Under the pieces are notes generated by a model. It saw nothing but the letters and a program-made list of their open reading frames with translations, had not been told where the DNA came from and made no database searches. This document shows, piece by piece, positions 16,160 to 25,216 of a DNA stretch of 36,335 bases (position 1 is its first letter; every line of letters begins with the position of its first letter). Location of the stretch: the NCBI GenBank assembly GCA_015063445.1, contig SVUD01000018.1, forward strand, positions 1-36,335, written 5' to 3'. Made by a program: the position numbers and the translations under genes. This DNA is from Oscillospiraceae bacterium. GTDB taxonomy: Bacteria; Bacillota_A; Clostridia; Oscillospirales; CAG-272.

Positions 16160-17737
16160 ATGATAAATCAAAAGGGAAAAACAACGGAAAACGGACTCGT
16201 CAGCGGAGCATTGATGCTTACCGCCTCGGTTTTTATTGTAAAGCTGATAGGTTACATATACAAGCTTCCATTGTCACATATTCTCGGTGACGAGGGAATG
16301 GGGTATTTTAATTCGGCATATTCGATATTTACGTTTTTCTATATGCTGTCGCAAGGAGGCGTGCCTCGCGCGGTAGCAATAAGCGTGAGCGAGGCGAGAG
16401 CAAAGTACGGCATGTCCGAGGCAAATAAAATTCTTTCGGTTTCGCTTAGAATTTTTCTTACTGTCGGAATTCTTTTCTCCGCGCTGCTCATGCTGTTTTC
16501 GAAATTTTTCGCGCGGATAATAGGGAACAGTCTTGCGGCCCTATCCATTTTTTGCATAGCTCCGTCGCTTAGCTTTATATCACTTGCGGGAGTTTTAAGA
16601 GGATATCTGAACGGTATAGGAAGAGTGGGTGGCGTGGCGGTATCCGAGATTCTTGACGGCGTGTCGAAATTTGCCACGGGTTTAACGTTTGCGATGATAT
16701 GCGCACGCAAAAATATGAGCGCGCCGCTAATATCGGGATTTACGATTTTAGGGGTAAGCATAGGAGCCTTTGTCGGAGCTGTTTTTATGCTTATTTGCTC
16801 AAAAAATAATAAAACGAATGAAAATATCGGGCAGAATTGCAAAAGCAAAAATAACAAGATTTATTATGCAAGGAAGATTTTAAAAATTTCCATACCTGTA
16901 ACATTAAGCTCTGCGATCATGGGCGCCACCGGAATAATCGACCTTGCAATAATCGTTAAGAGGCTGAAAAGCATTGGCTTCTCAGAGGCGCAATCGGTTG
17001 CTTTGTACGGTAATTTCACAACACTTGTAATACCGCTTTTGAATTTGATATCGGCATTTCTCACCCCCATATCAACTGCGGCAATGCCCCATATAACGAA
17101 AAGCAAAACGCTTAGCAGGACGGATGAATATTACAACCTAATCGGGCAAATACTTTCTTTAACCGCAGTGGTAGTTTTTCCCGTGTTCTTTGCATATTCG
17201 TTTTTCGGGGAAGACATTCTTATATTACTCTTTAGGGATGATTCGGCAAAAATAGCAGCGCCGCTTCTTGTTGCTGCTGCGCCTTCTGTTGTTTTTTACG
17301 GATTGCTTTTGATGACGAATACGGCGCTCGAGGCTTCGGGTCTGGTCCGCGCGCCGCTTATTTCAATGGGGCTTGGGGCTATCGTTAAAATAGTATGCGC
17401 TTATCTCTTGATAGGGAAGGTCGGTATATACGGAGCGCCGATAAGCACCTCGCTTTGTTACTTATCAGCCCTCGTTATTTCGTTTGCGGTCTTCCGTAAG
17501 AGAATAGGTTCGAAAATTTCGCTTTTACGCACAACCGCGCTTCCTGCGTTGTTGTCGTTTTTGATTATATCGCTCGGAAGATGCGCCTATATTTTCTTGG
17601 GCTTTGAAGGAAAAAATTCAATTGTTTTCATAGCTCTTTGCCTTGCGGTAGCCCTGATTTATCTGGCTTTTACCTGGATTTTTATGCATGAGAAGGTGAA
17701 TTTTTTAACGAATTATGTCAAAATTGCTAAAAAATAG
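16160..17737 (+). CDS. Polysaccharide/lipid flippase, SpoVB-like (MOP superfamily)
   Basis: This is an integral membrane protein of 525 residues with about 12-14 hydrophobic helices. The N-terminal block LVSGALMLTASVFIVKLIGYIYKLPL and GDEGMGYFNSAYSIF is typical of the SpoVB/YtgP/MurJ branch of the oligosaccharidyl-lipid flippases. Such proteins move lipid-linked cell-wall precursors across the membrane, and SpoVB itself works in the spore envelope. The subfamily cannot be fixed by eye, so MurJ-type peptidoglycan flippase remains possible. GAGGT at 16150-16154 fixes the ATG. It directly follows the hemZ terminator and no promoter was recognised in the 78-nt gap, so expression may depend on read-through or a promoter inside hemZ. 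Confidence 0.85.
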   Translation: MINQKGKTTENGLVSGALMLTASVFIVKLIGYIYKLPLSHILGDEGMGYFNSAYSIFTFFYMLSQGGVPRAVAISVSEARAKYGMSEANKILSVSLRIFLTVGILFSALLMLFSKFFARIIGNSLAALSIFCIAPSLSFISLAGVLRGYLNGIGRVGGVAVSEILDGVSKFATGLTFAMICARKNMSAPLISGFTILGVSIGAFVGAVFMLICSKNNKTNENIGQNCKSKNNKIYYARKILKISIPVTLSSAIMGATGIIDLAIIVKRLKSIGFSEAQSVALYGNFTTLVIPLLNLISAFLTPISTAAMPHITKSKTLSRTDEYYNLIGQILSLTAVVVFPVFFAYSFFGEDILILLFRDDSAKIAAPLLVAAAPSVVFYGLLLMTNTALEASGLVRAPLISMGLGAIVKIVCAYLLIGKVGIYGAPISTSLCYLSALVISFAVFRKRIGSKISLLRTTALPALLSFLIISLGRCAYIFLGFEGKNSIVFIALCLAVALIYLAFTWIFMHEKVNFLTNYVKIAKK

Positions 17738-17800
17738 GTTTAATGGTTATGAAAAGGGACGAAAAAAATAAAAAATATGGAGTTTTTATTTCAATAACAC

Positions 17801-17829
17801 TTGAAATTCATTAATTTTATTGATATAAT
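17801..17829 (+). promoter_or_regulatory. Sigma-A promoter of hup-rqcP
   Basis: TTGAAA (17801-17806) and TATAAT (17824-17829) are 17 nt apart. The start would lie near 17836. AAGGAAG at 17851-17857 and the ATG at 17868 follow, which shows that the longer frame opening at the TTG at 17847 is not the real start. Confidence 0.85.
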
Positions 17830-17867
17830 CACTACGTTAACAATTTTTGAAAGGAAGTATAAAACCA

Positions 17868-18143
17868 ATGAACAAAACAGAACTTGTAAATGTTGTTGCA
17901 GCAGAGGCTGAAGTATCAAAGAAGGACGCAGAGGCAGTTATCGCTGCTACTGTTAACGCTATCACCGAGGCTCTTAAGTCCGGCGATAAGGTACAGCTTC
18001 TCGGCTTCGGTACATTCGAGGTTAAGGACGTTGCAGCAAGAGAAGGCCGCAACCCCAAGACCGGTGAGACTATCGAGATCGCTGCTTGCAAGAAGCCCTC
18101 TTTCTCCGCCGCTAAGGCTCTTAAGGATGCTGTAAACGCTTAA
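17868..18143 (+). CDS. hup: DNA-binding protein HU
   Basis: This small nucleoid protein of 91 residues bends DNA and helps to compact the chromosome. The N-terminus [19 protein letters not shown], the core [20 protein letters not shown] and the DNA-embracing arm with KTGETIEI are canonical. The C-terminus [16 protein letters not shown] is also typical. The frame has highly biased codons compared with its neighbours, as expected for an abundant protein. It has its own promoter and ribosome binding site, and rqcP follows after 5 nt. The hup-rqcP-yabP-yabQ order matches hbs/yabO/yabP/yabQ arrangements known in Bacillus and Clostridia. Confidence 0.97.
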   Translation: MNKTELVNVVAAEAEVSKKDAEAVIAATVNAITEALKSGDKVQLLGFGTFEVKDVAAREGRNPKTGETIEIAACKKPSFSAAKALKDAVNA

Positions 18144-18148
18144 TTGTT

Positions 18149-18403
18149 ATGCGTCTTGACAAGTATCTGAAGGTTTCTCGCCTTATAAAGCGCAGAACCG
18201 TTGCCAACGACGCTTGCGATACGGCAAGAATCACCGTTAACGATAAGGTTGCAAAAGCATCCTATAGCGTTAAAATCGGTGATTTGATCACGATAGCGTT
18301 CGGAAACAAATCGGTTACGGTGCGTGTGCTTGAAATCAAGGATACGACGAAGAAGGCGGAATCCGCCGGAATGTATGAAGTAGTATCCGAAACAACAGAA
18401 TAA
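18149..18403 (+). CDS. rqcP: S4-domain RNA-binding protein RqcP (YabO/Hsp15 family)
   Basis: This small S4-domain protein has 84 residues. [20 protein letters not shown] is the canonical S4 start and binds structured RNA. In Bacillus the homologue RqcP (YabO) works with RqcH in adding alanine tails to nascent chains on stalled 50S subunits. It starts 5 nt after hup and has no clear ribosome binding site of its own, so it is probably translated by re-initiation. A terminator follows at once, which places it in a two-gene unit with hup and separates it from yabP. The family call is secure; the ribosome-quality-control role is transferred from the homologue. Confidence 0.9.
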   Translation: MRLDKYLKVSRLIKRRTVANDACDTARITVNDKVAKASYSVKIGDLITIAFGNKSVTVRVLEIKDTTKKAESAGMYEVVSETTE

Positions 18404-18426
18404 AAAATGCAGTCAGTGCATATTCT
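18398..18426 (+). promoter_or_regulatory. Candidate sigma-E-type sporulation promoter for yabP-yabQ
   Basis: GAATAAA (18398-18404) and CATATTCT (18419-18426), 14 nt apart, resemble the mother-cell sigma-E pattern (an ATA-containing -35, and a -10 like CATAnnnT). Transcription would begin inside the hup-rqcP terminator hairpin, and that terminator would then have to be disrupted because only its 3' half is transcribed. This is a motif match by eye and is weak evidence. Confidence 0.3.
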
Positions 18427-18463
18427 TAAATAGGAATTTTGCATTGACTGTATTTTTTATTTT
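18408..18463 (+). terminator. Rho-independent terminator after hup-rqcP
   Basis: A 13-bp stem pairs 18408-18420 with 18440-18452, with two G-T pairs, around a 19-nt loop. It is followed by TTTTTTATTTT (18453-18463). It separates the constitutive hup-rqcP unit from the sporulation genes. Confidence 0.85.
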
Positions 18464-18472
18464 GGAGGTTCT

Positions 18473-18745
18473 ATGGATATTGTTGATAAAGAAAGAAACG
18501 TGAACGTTATCATCGGAAAATCATTTTCCATGTATGGAGTCAAAGATATAAGGGCTTTTGATGAGGGATATATTTCCCTCGATACCTCATCCGGAAAGAT
18601 TACGGTAGAGGGTAAGGACTTGAAGATTGAGAGCTTATCCAAGGATGACGGACACATATACGTGCGAGGAGAGGTCAGCGGTGTGTTCTGCGATGCGGAA
18701 ACAAGCGATAAAAGGGGAATTTTAAAAAGGATGCTCGGTAGGTAA
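18473..18745 (+). CDS. yabP: Sporulation protein YabP
   Basis: This protein of 90 residues belongs to the YabP/YqfC family, found in endospore formers and expressed in the mother cell in Bacillus. The short beta-rich sequence (NVNVIIGKSFSMYGVKDIRAF, shortened here to its first 20 residues NVNVIIGKSFSMYGVKDIRA, then SGKITVEGKDLKIESLSKDDGH) fits the family. The position after hup-rqcP and before yabQ is the standard gene order. GGAGG at 18464-18468 gives a strong ribosome binding site. Its stop overlaps the yabQ start (TAATG at 18743-18747), so the two are translationally coupled. The molecular role in cortex formation is not established. Confidence 0.88.
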   Translation: MDIVDKERNVNVIIGKSFSMYGVKDIRAFDEGYISLDTSSGKITVEGKDLKIESLSKDDGHIYVRGEVSGVFCDAETSDKRGILKRMLGR

Positions 18746-19374
18746 TGCTGTATTACAACTTCGCCGATATTATTCTTTCAATGGCGTACTCTGTTTTTTG
18801 GGGAGCTCTGTTATGCTTTTTATCGCTGACAATAGATACTTCCGCATCATTCATTAAGGGTATAATCGGAATTCCAAGTGAAGTATTCTTGTATTCCAAA
18901 GATCGAAAAAGCGTTACCTCGTATTTGAAAAGCAAACGTAAATTCTGTAAAGAAAGCGGTACAAAATACACGTTTTTAGTTGATTTGATTTTTTGCGTAA
19001 TCGCAGGGGTTCTTTACAGTATTCTGTTCTACGTAACCGCAGACGGAGAAATAAGATTTTACGTTTTTTTATTGTCCTTTTTTGCGTATAAAGGCTTTAA
19101 GAAAACAGTTGGAAAATGGATACGCTCGGGTATAAATTTTGTATTCCATATCATTTTGAAACTGTTATGTTCAATTTTTGTTATTATTGCTTTTTCTTTG
19201 CGCGTCGTTTTGAGAAAACTTCTTTTTTGTGTATCCGAAATACCAAAGCGATTTTACTCTTCGCTTGCATTTAAAATTTCTAAAACAGGCGAGAAAAAAA
19301 GGAAAAAATCCGTAAATTCCTTAAAAAAACTCGCAAATACAGATTTGCATGGTTTAAATGAAGAAAAATGCTAA
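18745..19374 (+). CDS. yabQ: Spore cortex biosynthesis membrane protein YabQ
   Basis: This is a 209-residue membrane protein with several hydrophobic segments in its first 150 residues (about 5-30, 77-97, 102-113 and 131-152) and a lysine-rich cytoplasmic tail. Sequence conservation in YabQ is low, so the call rests on size (the Bacillus protein is about 210 residues), topology, and the overlap with yabP. In Bacillus yabQ is needed for cortex formation. The usual divIC/ftsL-like gene that follows yabQ in Bacillus is absent; the glycogen operon comes next. Its last codons overlap a 10-bp perfect inverted repeat. Confidence 0.75.
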   Translation: MLYYNFADIILSMAYSVFWGALLCFLSLTIDTSASFIKGIIGIPSEVFLYSKDRKSVTSYLKSKRKFCKESGTKYTFLVDLIFCVIAGVLYSILFYVTADGEIRFYVFLLSFFAYKGFKKTVGKWIRSGINFVFHIILKLLCSIFVIIAFSLRVVLRKLLFCVSEIPKRFYSSLAFKISKTGEKKRKKSVNSLKKLANTDLHGLNEEKC

Positions 19375-19388
19375 AAATTTCATTTAAA
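19353..19388. repeat. 10-bp perfect inverted repeat at the end of yabQ
   Basis: TTTAAATGAA (19353-19362) is inverted as TTCATTTAAA (19379-19388) around 16 nt that include the yabQ stop codon. It could be a weak terminator or a binding site for a regulator of the following glycogen promoter. There is no T-run after it, so termination is not strongly supported. Confidence 0.4.
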
Positions 19389-19404
19389 TATGTTGCGAAT
19401 TTTC

Positions 19405-19433
19405 TTGACAAAAACCTCTTATAATGTTAAAAT
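19405..19433 (+). promoter_or_regulatory. Sigma-A promoter of the glycogen operon
   Basis: A perfect TTGACA (19405-19410) and TAAAAT (19428-19433) are 17 nt apart. A better-looking TATAAT at 19420-19425 is only 9 nt from the -35 box and cannot pair with it. The start near 19440 leaves a leader of about 115 nt before glgB, in which only a short ACATA/TATGT hairpin (about 19510-19531) was seen. Confidence 0.65.
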
Positions 19434-19554
19434 ATTTGTAGATATTTTAAGATATGCCATTCGGATAAGAGTTCATTGTATTTCGACTCGCTTTTGATAA
19501 ATCCTTTTCGACATACCATAATCGTTATGTAGAATGAAATAGGAGGTTTAAATT

Positions 19555-21471
19555 ATGAGTAACAACAATTTAGCGGCTTATTATTTCCATCAGGGAACTA
19601 ATTTTTGTTCGTACGACTACCTTGGTTGCAATATGAAAAAAGAATCCGAAAAGTATATTTATACGTTCAGAGTATGGGCGCCTCACGCCGAGAACGTTTC
19701 TCTTGTATCGGATATATACGGCTGGAATTCACCTTATCCTCTCGAAAGAGTAACAGGCGGCGGAATATGGGAGTGCGAAATAACTTCAAAGAAGCCGCTT
19801 GAAAAAAAAGCGTACAAGTATAGAATAACCTCAAATGGCAGAACCTTTGACAAAGGCGATCCGTTCGCTCGCTTTTCGAGGGGGCTTGCCGATGGCGCGT
19901 CATTGATTTTCACGTCAAACGATTTTAAATGGGAAGACGATGAATGGCTTAAGCTCAGAAAAAAGACGGTAACGACTTCGAAAAAAGGAAATTATCTCTC
20001 GGCTCCGATAAATATTTACGAGACTCATCTCGGAAGCTTTATGAGACACGAAGAGGATAATTCCTATTACAGCTACCGTGAAATTGCTGACGTTATGGTG
20101 CCGTATCTTAAGTTTATGGGATATACGCACGTAGAATTTTTGCCTCTTGCCGAGTTTCCGTTTGACGGATCGTGGGGATATCAGGTTTGCGGATTTTACG
20201 CGCCGACATCAAGATACGGAGATCCCGACGATTTCAGATATATGATTAACGAGTTCCATAAAAACGGAATAGGAGTTATTATGGATTGGGTTCCCGCTCA
20301 TTTTCCAAAGGACGCTTGGGGGCTTTATGAGTTCGACGGGCAACCGCTTTACGAGTATCAGGGAAAGGACCGTCAGGAGTCGCGCTCTTGGGGGACAAGA
20401 TTTTTTGATCTCGGCAGAGAAGAGATACAGAGCTTTTTGATTTCAAACGCTATGTATTTCTTCAGAGAATTTCATATAGACGGACTTAGAGTTGACGCTG
20501 TAGCCTCAATGCTTTATCTTGACTACGACAGAGAGCCGGGGGAGTGGATTCCAAACGCATACGGAACTAATATAAATCTCGAGGCAGAGGCGTTTCTCAA
20601 GAAGCTTAATTTGACTGTGTTTACCGAAATACCCGATGCACTTATGATAGCAGAGGAATCCACGGCTTACGGAAAAATAACTCATCCTGTTTTCGAAGGC
20701 GGTCTTGGTTTCAATCTTAAATGGAATATGGGTTGGGCTAACGATTTTTATGATTACGTTATGACAGATCCGCTTTTCAGAAAGCATAAGCATACTGCCT
20801 TGAATTTCCCGATTATGTATGCGTACACGGAAAATTACGTGCTTCCGATTTCTCACGATGAGGTCGTTCACGGTAAGCTCTCGTTTATAGATAAAATGCA
20901 CGGCTCTTATGAGGACAAGTTCCGTCAGATGAGAGCGGCACTCCTTCTTATGATGACGTATCCCGGTAAAAAAATGCTATTTATGGGAACGGAATACGGT
21001 CAGTTCAGAGAATGGGATTACGAAAATTCGCTCGAATGGTTTATGCTCGACTATCCTAAGCATAAGCAGATGAGAGAGTACGTAGCAGCTCTCAACAAGC
21101 TTTATCTTGAGCGTTCGGAGCTTTGGGATCTTGATTTTTCGCCAAATGGCTTCGAGTGGATACTTGCCGACGAGGACGAAAAGAATCTCGTGGCATTCAG
21201 AAGAAAGAACGATAAGGGAGATAGCGTCACGGTTATTATCAGCTTTTCTGGTGCGGATCAGTTCGTATCTATCCCCGTGGCATCAAAAAACTTGACTAAG
21301 CTCTTCGATACGGGTAATGTTGGTGAATTAACCGCAATATCCGAGATACGAAAAACAGGAAAAAACGGATATGAGATTGACGTCAGAATTCCGAGTTTTT
21401 CGGGTCTTATGCTTATTGAAAAAAAGAAAATAAATAAAAAAACGCAAAAGGAGAACAGAAATGTATTGTAA
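19555..21471 (+). CDS. glgB: 1,4-alpha-glucan branching enzyme
   Basis: This enzyme introduces alpha-1,6 branches into glycogen. A CBM48-type N-terminal module ([20 protein letters not shown], about residues 40-130) precedes the GH13 barrel. Catalytic residues are in [10 protein letters not shown] (nucleophile D314), MIAEEST (acid/base E367) and ISHDEVVHG (D435). [11 protein letters not shown] and the all-beta C-terminal domain complete it, for 638 residues. AGGAGG precedes the ATG. It is the first gene of the glycogen operon and ends 11 nt inside glgC. It has the shorter N-terminus found in many Firmicutes branching enzymes. Confidence 0.97.
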   Translation: MSNNNLAAYYFHQGTNFCSYDYLGCNMKKESEKYIYTFRVWAPHAENVSLVSDIYGWNSPYPLERVTGGGIWECEITSKKPLEKKAYKYRITSNGRTFDKGDPFARFSRGLADGASLIFTSNDFKWEDDEWLKLRKKTVTTSKKGNYLSAPINIYETHLGSFMRHEEDNSYYSYREIADVMVPYLKFMGYTHVEFLPLAEFPFDGSWGYQVCGFYAPTSRYGDPDDFRYMINEFHKNGIGVIMDWVPAHFPKDAWGLYEFDGQPLYEYQGKDRQESRSWGTRFFDLGREEIQSFLISNAMYFFREFHIDGLRVDAVASMLYLDYDREPGEWIPNAYGTNINLEAEAFLKKLNLTVFTEIPDALMIAEESTAYGKITHPVFEGGLGFNLKWNMGWANDFYDYVMTDPLFRKHKHTALNFPIMYAYTENYVLPISHDEVVHGKLSFIDKMHGSYEDKFRQMRAALLLMMTYPGKKMLFMGTEYGQFREWDYENSLEWFMLDYPKHKQMREYVAALNKLYLERSELWDLDFSPNGFEWILADEDEKNLVAFRRKNDKGDSVTVIISFSGADQFVSIPVASKNLTKLFDTGNVGELTAISEIRKTGKNGYEIDVRIPSFSGLMLIEKKKINKKTQKENRNVL

Positions 21472-22615
21472 AAAAGAGTGCATAGCGATGCTTCTTGCCG
21501 GTGGACAGGGTTCAAGACTTTACGATTTGACCAAGCAGACGGCAAAACCTGCAGTTTCATTCGGAGGCAAATATAAAATCATTGATTTTCCTCTCTCAAA
21601 TTGCATCAATTCGGGAATCGATACAGTTGGTGTTTTAACGCAGTATCAGCCTCTTGCTCTTAACGAGTACATAGGCAACGGTGCTACGTGGGATCTTGAT
21701 AGATCCAGAGGCGGTCTTTCGGTTCTCCCTCCCTATCAGGGAAATAAAAAGTCGGACTGGTACAAGGGCACGGCTAACGCGATATATCAAAATATAAACT
21801 TCATAAAGCAGTATAATCCCGAATACGTTCTTATCCTTTCGGGTGACCATATTTACCGTATGGATTATTCCAAGATGCTTGAAAAGCATAAGGAGTCGGG
21901 CGCAACCTGTACTATAGCTACCATTTCGGTTCCAATGGATGAGGCGAGCAGATTCGGTATATGCAATACCAATCCCGATGACACTATCTATGAATTCGAG
22001 GAAAAGCCTAAAAAGCCCAAGAATAATCAGGCTTCTATGGGTATATATATTTTCAACACTAAGGTTCTTATTGATTATCTCGAGGCAGACGAGGCTGATG
22101 AGAATTCAAGCAACGACTTCGGTAAGAATATAATCCCAAGCCTTCTTAACAACGGTGAAAAGCTTGTTGCATACAGATTCGAGGGATATTGGAAGGACGT
22201 TGGAACTATATCTTCTCTTTGGGAAGCTAATATGGACCTCATCGGTGAGGATCCCGTATTGAATCTCCGTAATAACAAATTCCGTATCTATTCAAAGAAT
22301 CTTGCGCGCGCTCCTCAGTTCGTAGGCGAAAATGCCGAAATGATAAATTCCATGATTTCGGAGGGATGTGTTATTAACGGTACCGTTATTAATTCCATTC
22401 TTTCGGGCGGCGTTATAATAGAAGAGGGCGCAATAGTTAAAGATTCGGTTATTATGGATGACGTCATTATAAAGAAGAACGCTAAGGTTTATACGTCTAT
22501 CATAGATTCCGATACGGAGATTCTTGAGGGTGCCGTTGTCGGTACTGAAAATGCGGATAAATCCGAAATTACGGTTGTTGCAAAGGGCTCGGTTATAAAG
22601 CCCGAGAATAAGTAA
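21461..22615 (+). CDS. glgC: Glucose-1-phosphate adenylyltransferase (ADP-glucose pyrophosphorylase), catalytic subunit
   Basis: This enzyme makes ADP-glucose from ATP and glucose-1-phosphate, the committed step of glycogen synthesis. The nucleotide-binding [20 protein letters not shown], the motif [30 protein letters not shown] and FEEKPKKPK are all intact, so this is the catalytic type. A left-handed beta-helix C-terminus follows (repeating I/V-hexapeptides from about residue 285). At 384 residues it is slightly shorter than the E. coli enzyme. The ATG lies inside the end of glgB in another frame, with AAGGAG about 8 nt before it. It is followed after 14 nt by glgD, with which it presumably forms a heterotetramer. 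Confidence 0.97.
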   Translation: MYCKKECIAMLLAGGQGSRLYDLTKQTAKPAVSFGGKYKIIDFPLSNCINSGIDTVGVLTQYQPLALNEYIGNGATWDLDRSRGGLSVLPPYQGNKKSDWYKGTANAIYQNINFIKQYNPEYVLILSGDHIYRMDYSKMLEKHKESGATCTIATISVPMDEASRFGICNTNPDDTIYEFEEKPKKPKNNQASMGIYIFNTKVLIDYLEADEADENSSNDFGKNIIPSLLNNGEKLVAYRFEGYWKDVGTISSLWEANMDLIGEDPVLNLRNNKFRIYSKNLARAPQFVGENAEMINSMISEGCVINGTVINSILSGGVIIEEGAIVKDSVIMDDVIIKKNAKVYTSIIDSDTEILEGAVVGTENADKSEITVVAKGSVIKPENK

Positions 22616-22629
22616 GGAGGAAAGAAAGA

Positions 22630-23760
22630 ATGGCTATCAGCGCAGCAGGAATTATATTTTCCAATTTGAATAATAATACACTTTCAAGATTAACGAGAGA
22701 AAGAACAGTTGCAGCTATACCCTTTGCATGCAGATACAGACTTATTGACTTCTGCCTTTCCAACCTTGTTAATGCTAATATTTCAAAAATTCACGTAGTT
22801 GCGAACTATAATTATCGTTCCTTGGTAGAGCATATCGGAAGCGGTAAGGACTGGGATCTCGCGAGAAGAGCGGGAGGTGTTAAGGTTGTTTCGCCCTTCC
22901 AGACAGCAACCTCGTCATCAGCAAAGCTTTTTGCTACGCATATGGAAGCTCTTAAGAGCATGAAGCAGTATATAGATGAGTTCAAAGAGGAATACGTAGT
23001 TCTTATGGATTCCGATTTTGTTCTCAATATTGATATTGCGGACGTTATAAAGGTTCACGAAAAGACGGGCGCTAATATGACTATCGTTACGAAGGTAGTA
23101 GAGAAGGATTATACCTCTAAGAACCCGAGAGTATTCCTTTCTTCCGTAGGTGGAAACGTTACCGATATAGCAATGAGCGCCGTTCCCACAGAGGACAATC
23201 CTGAGTTAGCCGTTAACATTTACGTTATGAGCACGGGATATCTCCGATCGCTCATAGATGAAGCTGAGGCTTACGGTCTTAACAGCTTTACCGAGATGAT
23301 TCTTAAAAAGTATAAGCATTCTAATTACAGAACCTATTGTTATGACGGATACGCCGCATCGGTTTCGAGCTTCCTCGATTACTACAAATGCTCTATCGAG
23401 CTTGCTACTTCCGAAGAAGCGCGCAATTCGTTGCTCAATAAGAAGGAGCGTCCCATATTCACAAGAGTTCATAACTCAGCTCCCGTAGTTTACACAAGTT
23501 CTGCAAAGGTTCAAAATTCTCTTATAGCCGATGATTGCGTTATTGAAGGCACGGTTATCAACTCGGTTATATCGAGAGGTGTTCACGTTGCAAAGGGTGC
23601 GGTTGTAAAGAATTCCATTCTCTTCAGAAATACAAGCGTAGAGAAAAACGCAGAGCTTAATTGTATTGTAACGGACAAGAGAGTCACCATAACCGAGGGC
23701 GTAAAGCTTTCCGGTAACAAAACTATGCCTTTCTTCGTTCAAAAGGGAAGAAGAGTTTAA
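22630..23760 (+). CDS. glgD: ADP-glucose pyrophosphorylase regulatory-type subunit GlgD
   Basis: This is a GlgC paralogue of 376 residues that is common in Firmicutes. The N-terminal glycine-rich catalytic loop of GlgC (AGGQGSRL) is replaced by SNLNNNTLSRLTRERTVAAI, and the GDH block reads MDSDFVLNID. It is therefore expected to be weakly active or inactive alone and to stimulate GlgC, as described for the Bacillus and Geobacillus pair. The beta-helix C-terminus with hexapeptide repeats is present. AAGGAGG immediately upstream is its ribosome binding site. It is placed between glgC and glgA, as in other clostridial glycogen operons. Confidence 0.95.
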   Translation: MAISAAGIIFSNLNNNTLSRLTRERTVAAIPFACRYRLIDFCLSNLVNANISKIHVVANYNYRSLVEHIGSGKDWDLARRAGGVKVVSPFQTATSSSAKLFATHMEALKSMKQYIDEFKEEYVVLMDSDFVLNIDIADVIKVHEKTGANMTIVTKVVEKDYTSKNPRVFLSSVGGNVTDIAMSAVPTEDNPELAVNIYVMSTGYLRSLIDEAEAYGLNSFTEMILKKYKHSNYRTYCYDGYAASVSSFLDYYKCSIELATSEEARNSLLNKKERPIFTRVHNSAPVVYTSSAKVQNSLIADDCVIEGTVINSVISRGVHVAKGAVVKNSILFRNTSVEKNAELNCIVTDKRVTITEGVKLSGNKTMPFFVQKGRRV

Positions 23761-23776
23761 TTAATAAGGAGTTTTT

Positions 23777-25201
23777 ATGAAAATATTATACGTTACGAGC
23801 GAAGCCAATCCATACGCCGCGAGCGGCGGACTTGGCGACGTTCTTGGAGCGCTTCCCATAACGGTGGCAAACGATAATCCCGATTCGGAGGTTAGCGTTA
23901 TAATGCCGCTTTACGGAACTATGAAGGATGTTTACCGCAAGGAGCTTGTTAAGGTAAAGGACATTTCCTTCAGATATTCCTGGAGAGAGACAGGCGCTTC
24001 CATATACAAAATTCAAAACGGCAAGGTAACGTATTACTTTGTGGAGAATAATTATTACTTCAACAGAAATAAGCTTTACGGAGAGTTTGACGATGCGGAA
24101 AGATTCGCATTCTTCTCACTTGCCGTAATAGAATACATCATCCAGACGGATAATATCCCCGATATACTTCATGCTAACGATTGGCAGACGGCGCTTTCCG
24201 TCGTTTACCTTAAAACGAAGTTTGCTTCAATGCAGTCTCTTTCGAGGATAAGAACCGTTTATACGATTCACAATATCGAGTATCAGGGTAAATTTGATTC
24301 CGCTATTATCGGTGATATTTTTGCGCTTGACGGATATTCAAACGTTCTTGAATATAACGGATGTATAAATCTTATGAAGGGCGCTATAGCGGTTTCCGAT
24401 TACATCACCACGGTAAGCCCCAACTATGCGTATGAGCTTCATCACGATTTCTTCGCATTCGGACTTGCCGATATCATACATCAGGCAAGCGCAAAGCTTA
24501 AGGGTGTTATAAACGGAATAGATTATAACTATTTCTCACCCGAAACGGGCGGAGATATCGAATATCCTTATTCGAAGGAAAACGTTACCGAGGGTAAGCT
24601 TAAGAATAAGCTTGCGTTCCAAAGAGAAGTGGGACTTCCCGAGAATCCCGATATTCCTCTCGTGGTTATGATAACAAGACTTGCTACGGCAAAGGGGATT
24701 GACCTCGTTTCCGCTATAATAGATGAACTTCTGCGTGAGAATATACAGTTCGTAATTCTCGGTACGGGCGAGGAGGCTTATGAAAATATGTTTAAGGCTC
24801 TCGAGCAAAAGCATTCAAATCTCAGAGCTCTTATAAAGTTTGACCGTGTTATTTCCAAAAAGATGTATGCGTCGGCTGATATTTTCGTTATGCCCTCGAG
24901 AAGTGAGCCCTGCGGACTTGCGCAGATGATCGCCTGCTCCTATGGAACGGTACCCGTAGTGCGTGCGGTAGGTGGTTTGTTCGATTCCATCAAGCCTTAC
25001 GGTTCTGAGGGAGAAAACGGATTCACCTTTGATAATTATAATGCTCACGAGCTTTTGTTTACCGTAAAGAAGGCGCTTGACGTTTATAAGGACAAGAACG
25101 CGTGGAACGCTTTGGTAATGAAAGCAAAGACCTCTGACTTCTCATGGGGAATTTCAGCGGAAAAATATATGAAAATTTACAATAAATTGTTAGAATGGTA
25201 G
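23777..25201 (+). CDS. glgA: Glycogen synthase (GT5)
   Basis: This enzyme elongates alpha-1,4-glucan chains from ADP-glucose. It starts MKILYVTSEANPYAASGGLG. The N-terminal nucleotide-sugar motif that is KTGGL in E. coli reads ASGGL here, so the Lys15 equivalent is Ala while both glycines are kept. HANDWQTAL, YTIHNIEYQGKF and the C-terminal PSRSEPCGLAQMIA block with the GT-B catalytic glutamate are intact. At 474 residues it is full length. TAAGGAG precedes the ATG and glgP follows after 15 nt. The sugar donor is expected to be ADP-glucose because glgC/glgD lie directly upstream. Confidence 0.96.
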   Translation: MKILYVTSEANPYAASGGLGDVLGALPITVANDNPDSEVSVIMPLYGTMKDVYRKELVKVKDISFRYSWRETGASIYKIQNGKVTYYFVENNYYFNRNKLYGEFDDAERFAFFSLAVIEYIIQTDNIPDILHANDWQTALSVVYLKTKFASMQSLSRIRTVYTIHNIEYQGKFDSAIIGDIFALDGYSNVLEYNGCINLMKGAIAVSDYITTVSPNYAYELHHDFFAFGLADIIHQASAKLKGVINGIDYNYFSPETGGDIEYPYSKENVTEGKLKNKLAFQREVGLPENPDIPLVVMITRLATAKGIDLVSAIIDELLRENIQFVILGTGEEAYENMFKALEQKHSNLRALIKFDRVISKKMYASADIFVMPSRSEPCGLAQMIACSYGTVPVVRAVGGLFDSIKPYGSEGENGFTFDNYNAHELLFTVKKALDVYKDKNAWNALVMKAKTSDFSWGISAEKYMKIYNKLLEW

Positions 25202-25216
25202 GATGTAACAGATACA

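Noticed and set aside
17766..17791. AT-only inverted repeat (AAATAAAAA/TTTTTATTT) after the flippase gene as a terminator
   Set aside because: The stem has no G-C pairs and would be unstable; low sequence complexity explains it.
19405..19425. TTGACA and TATAAT as a promoter pair before glgB
   Set aside because: They are only 9 nt apart, too close for sigma-A. The TTGACA-17-TAAAAT pairing (19405-19433) was used.
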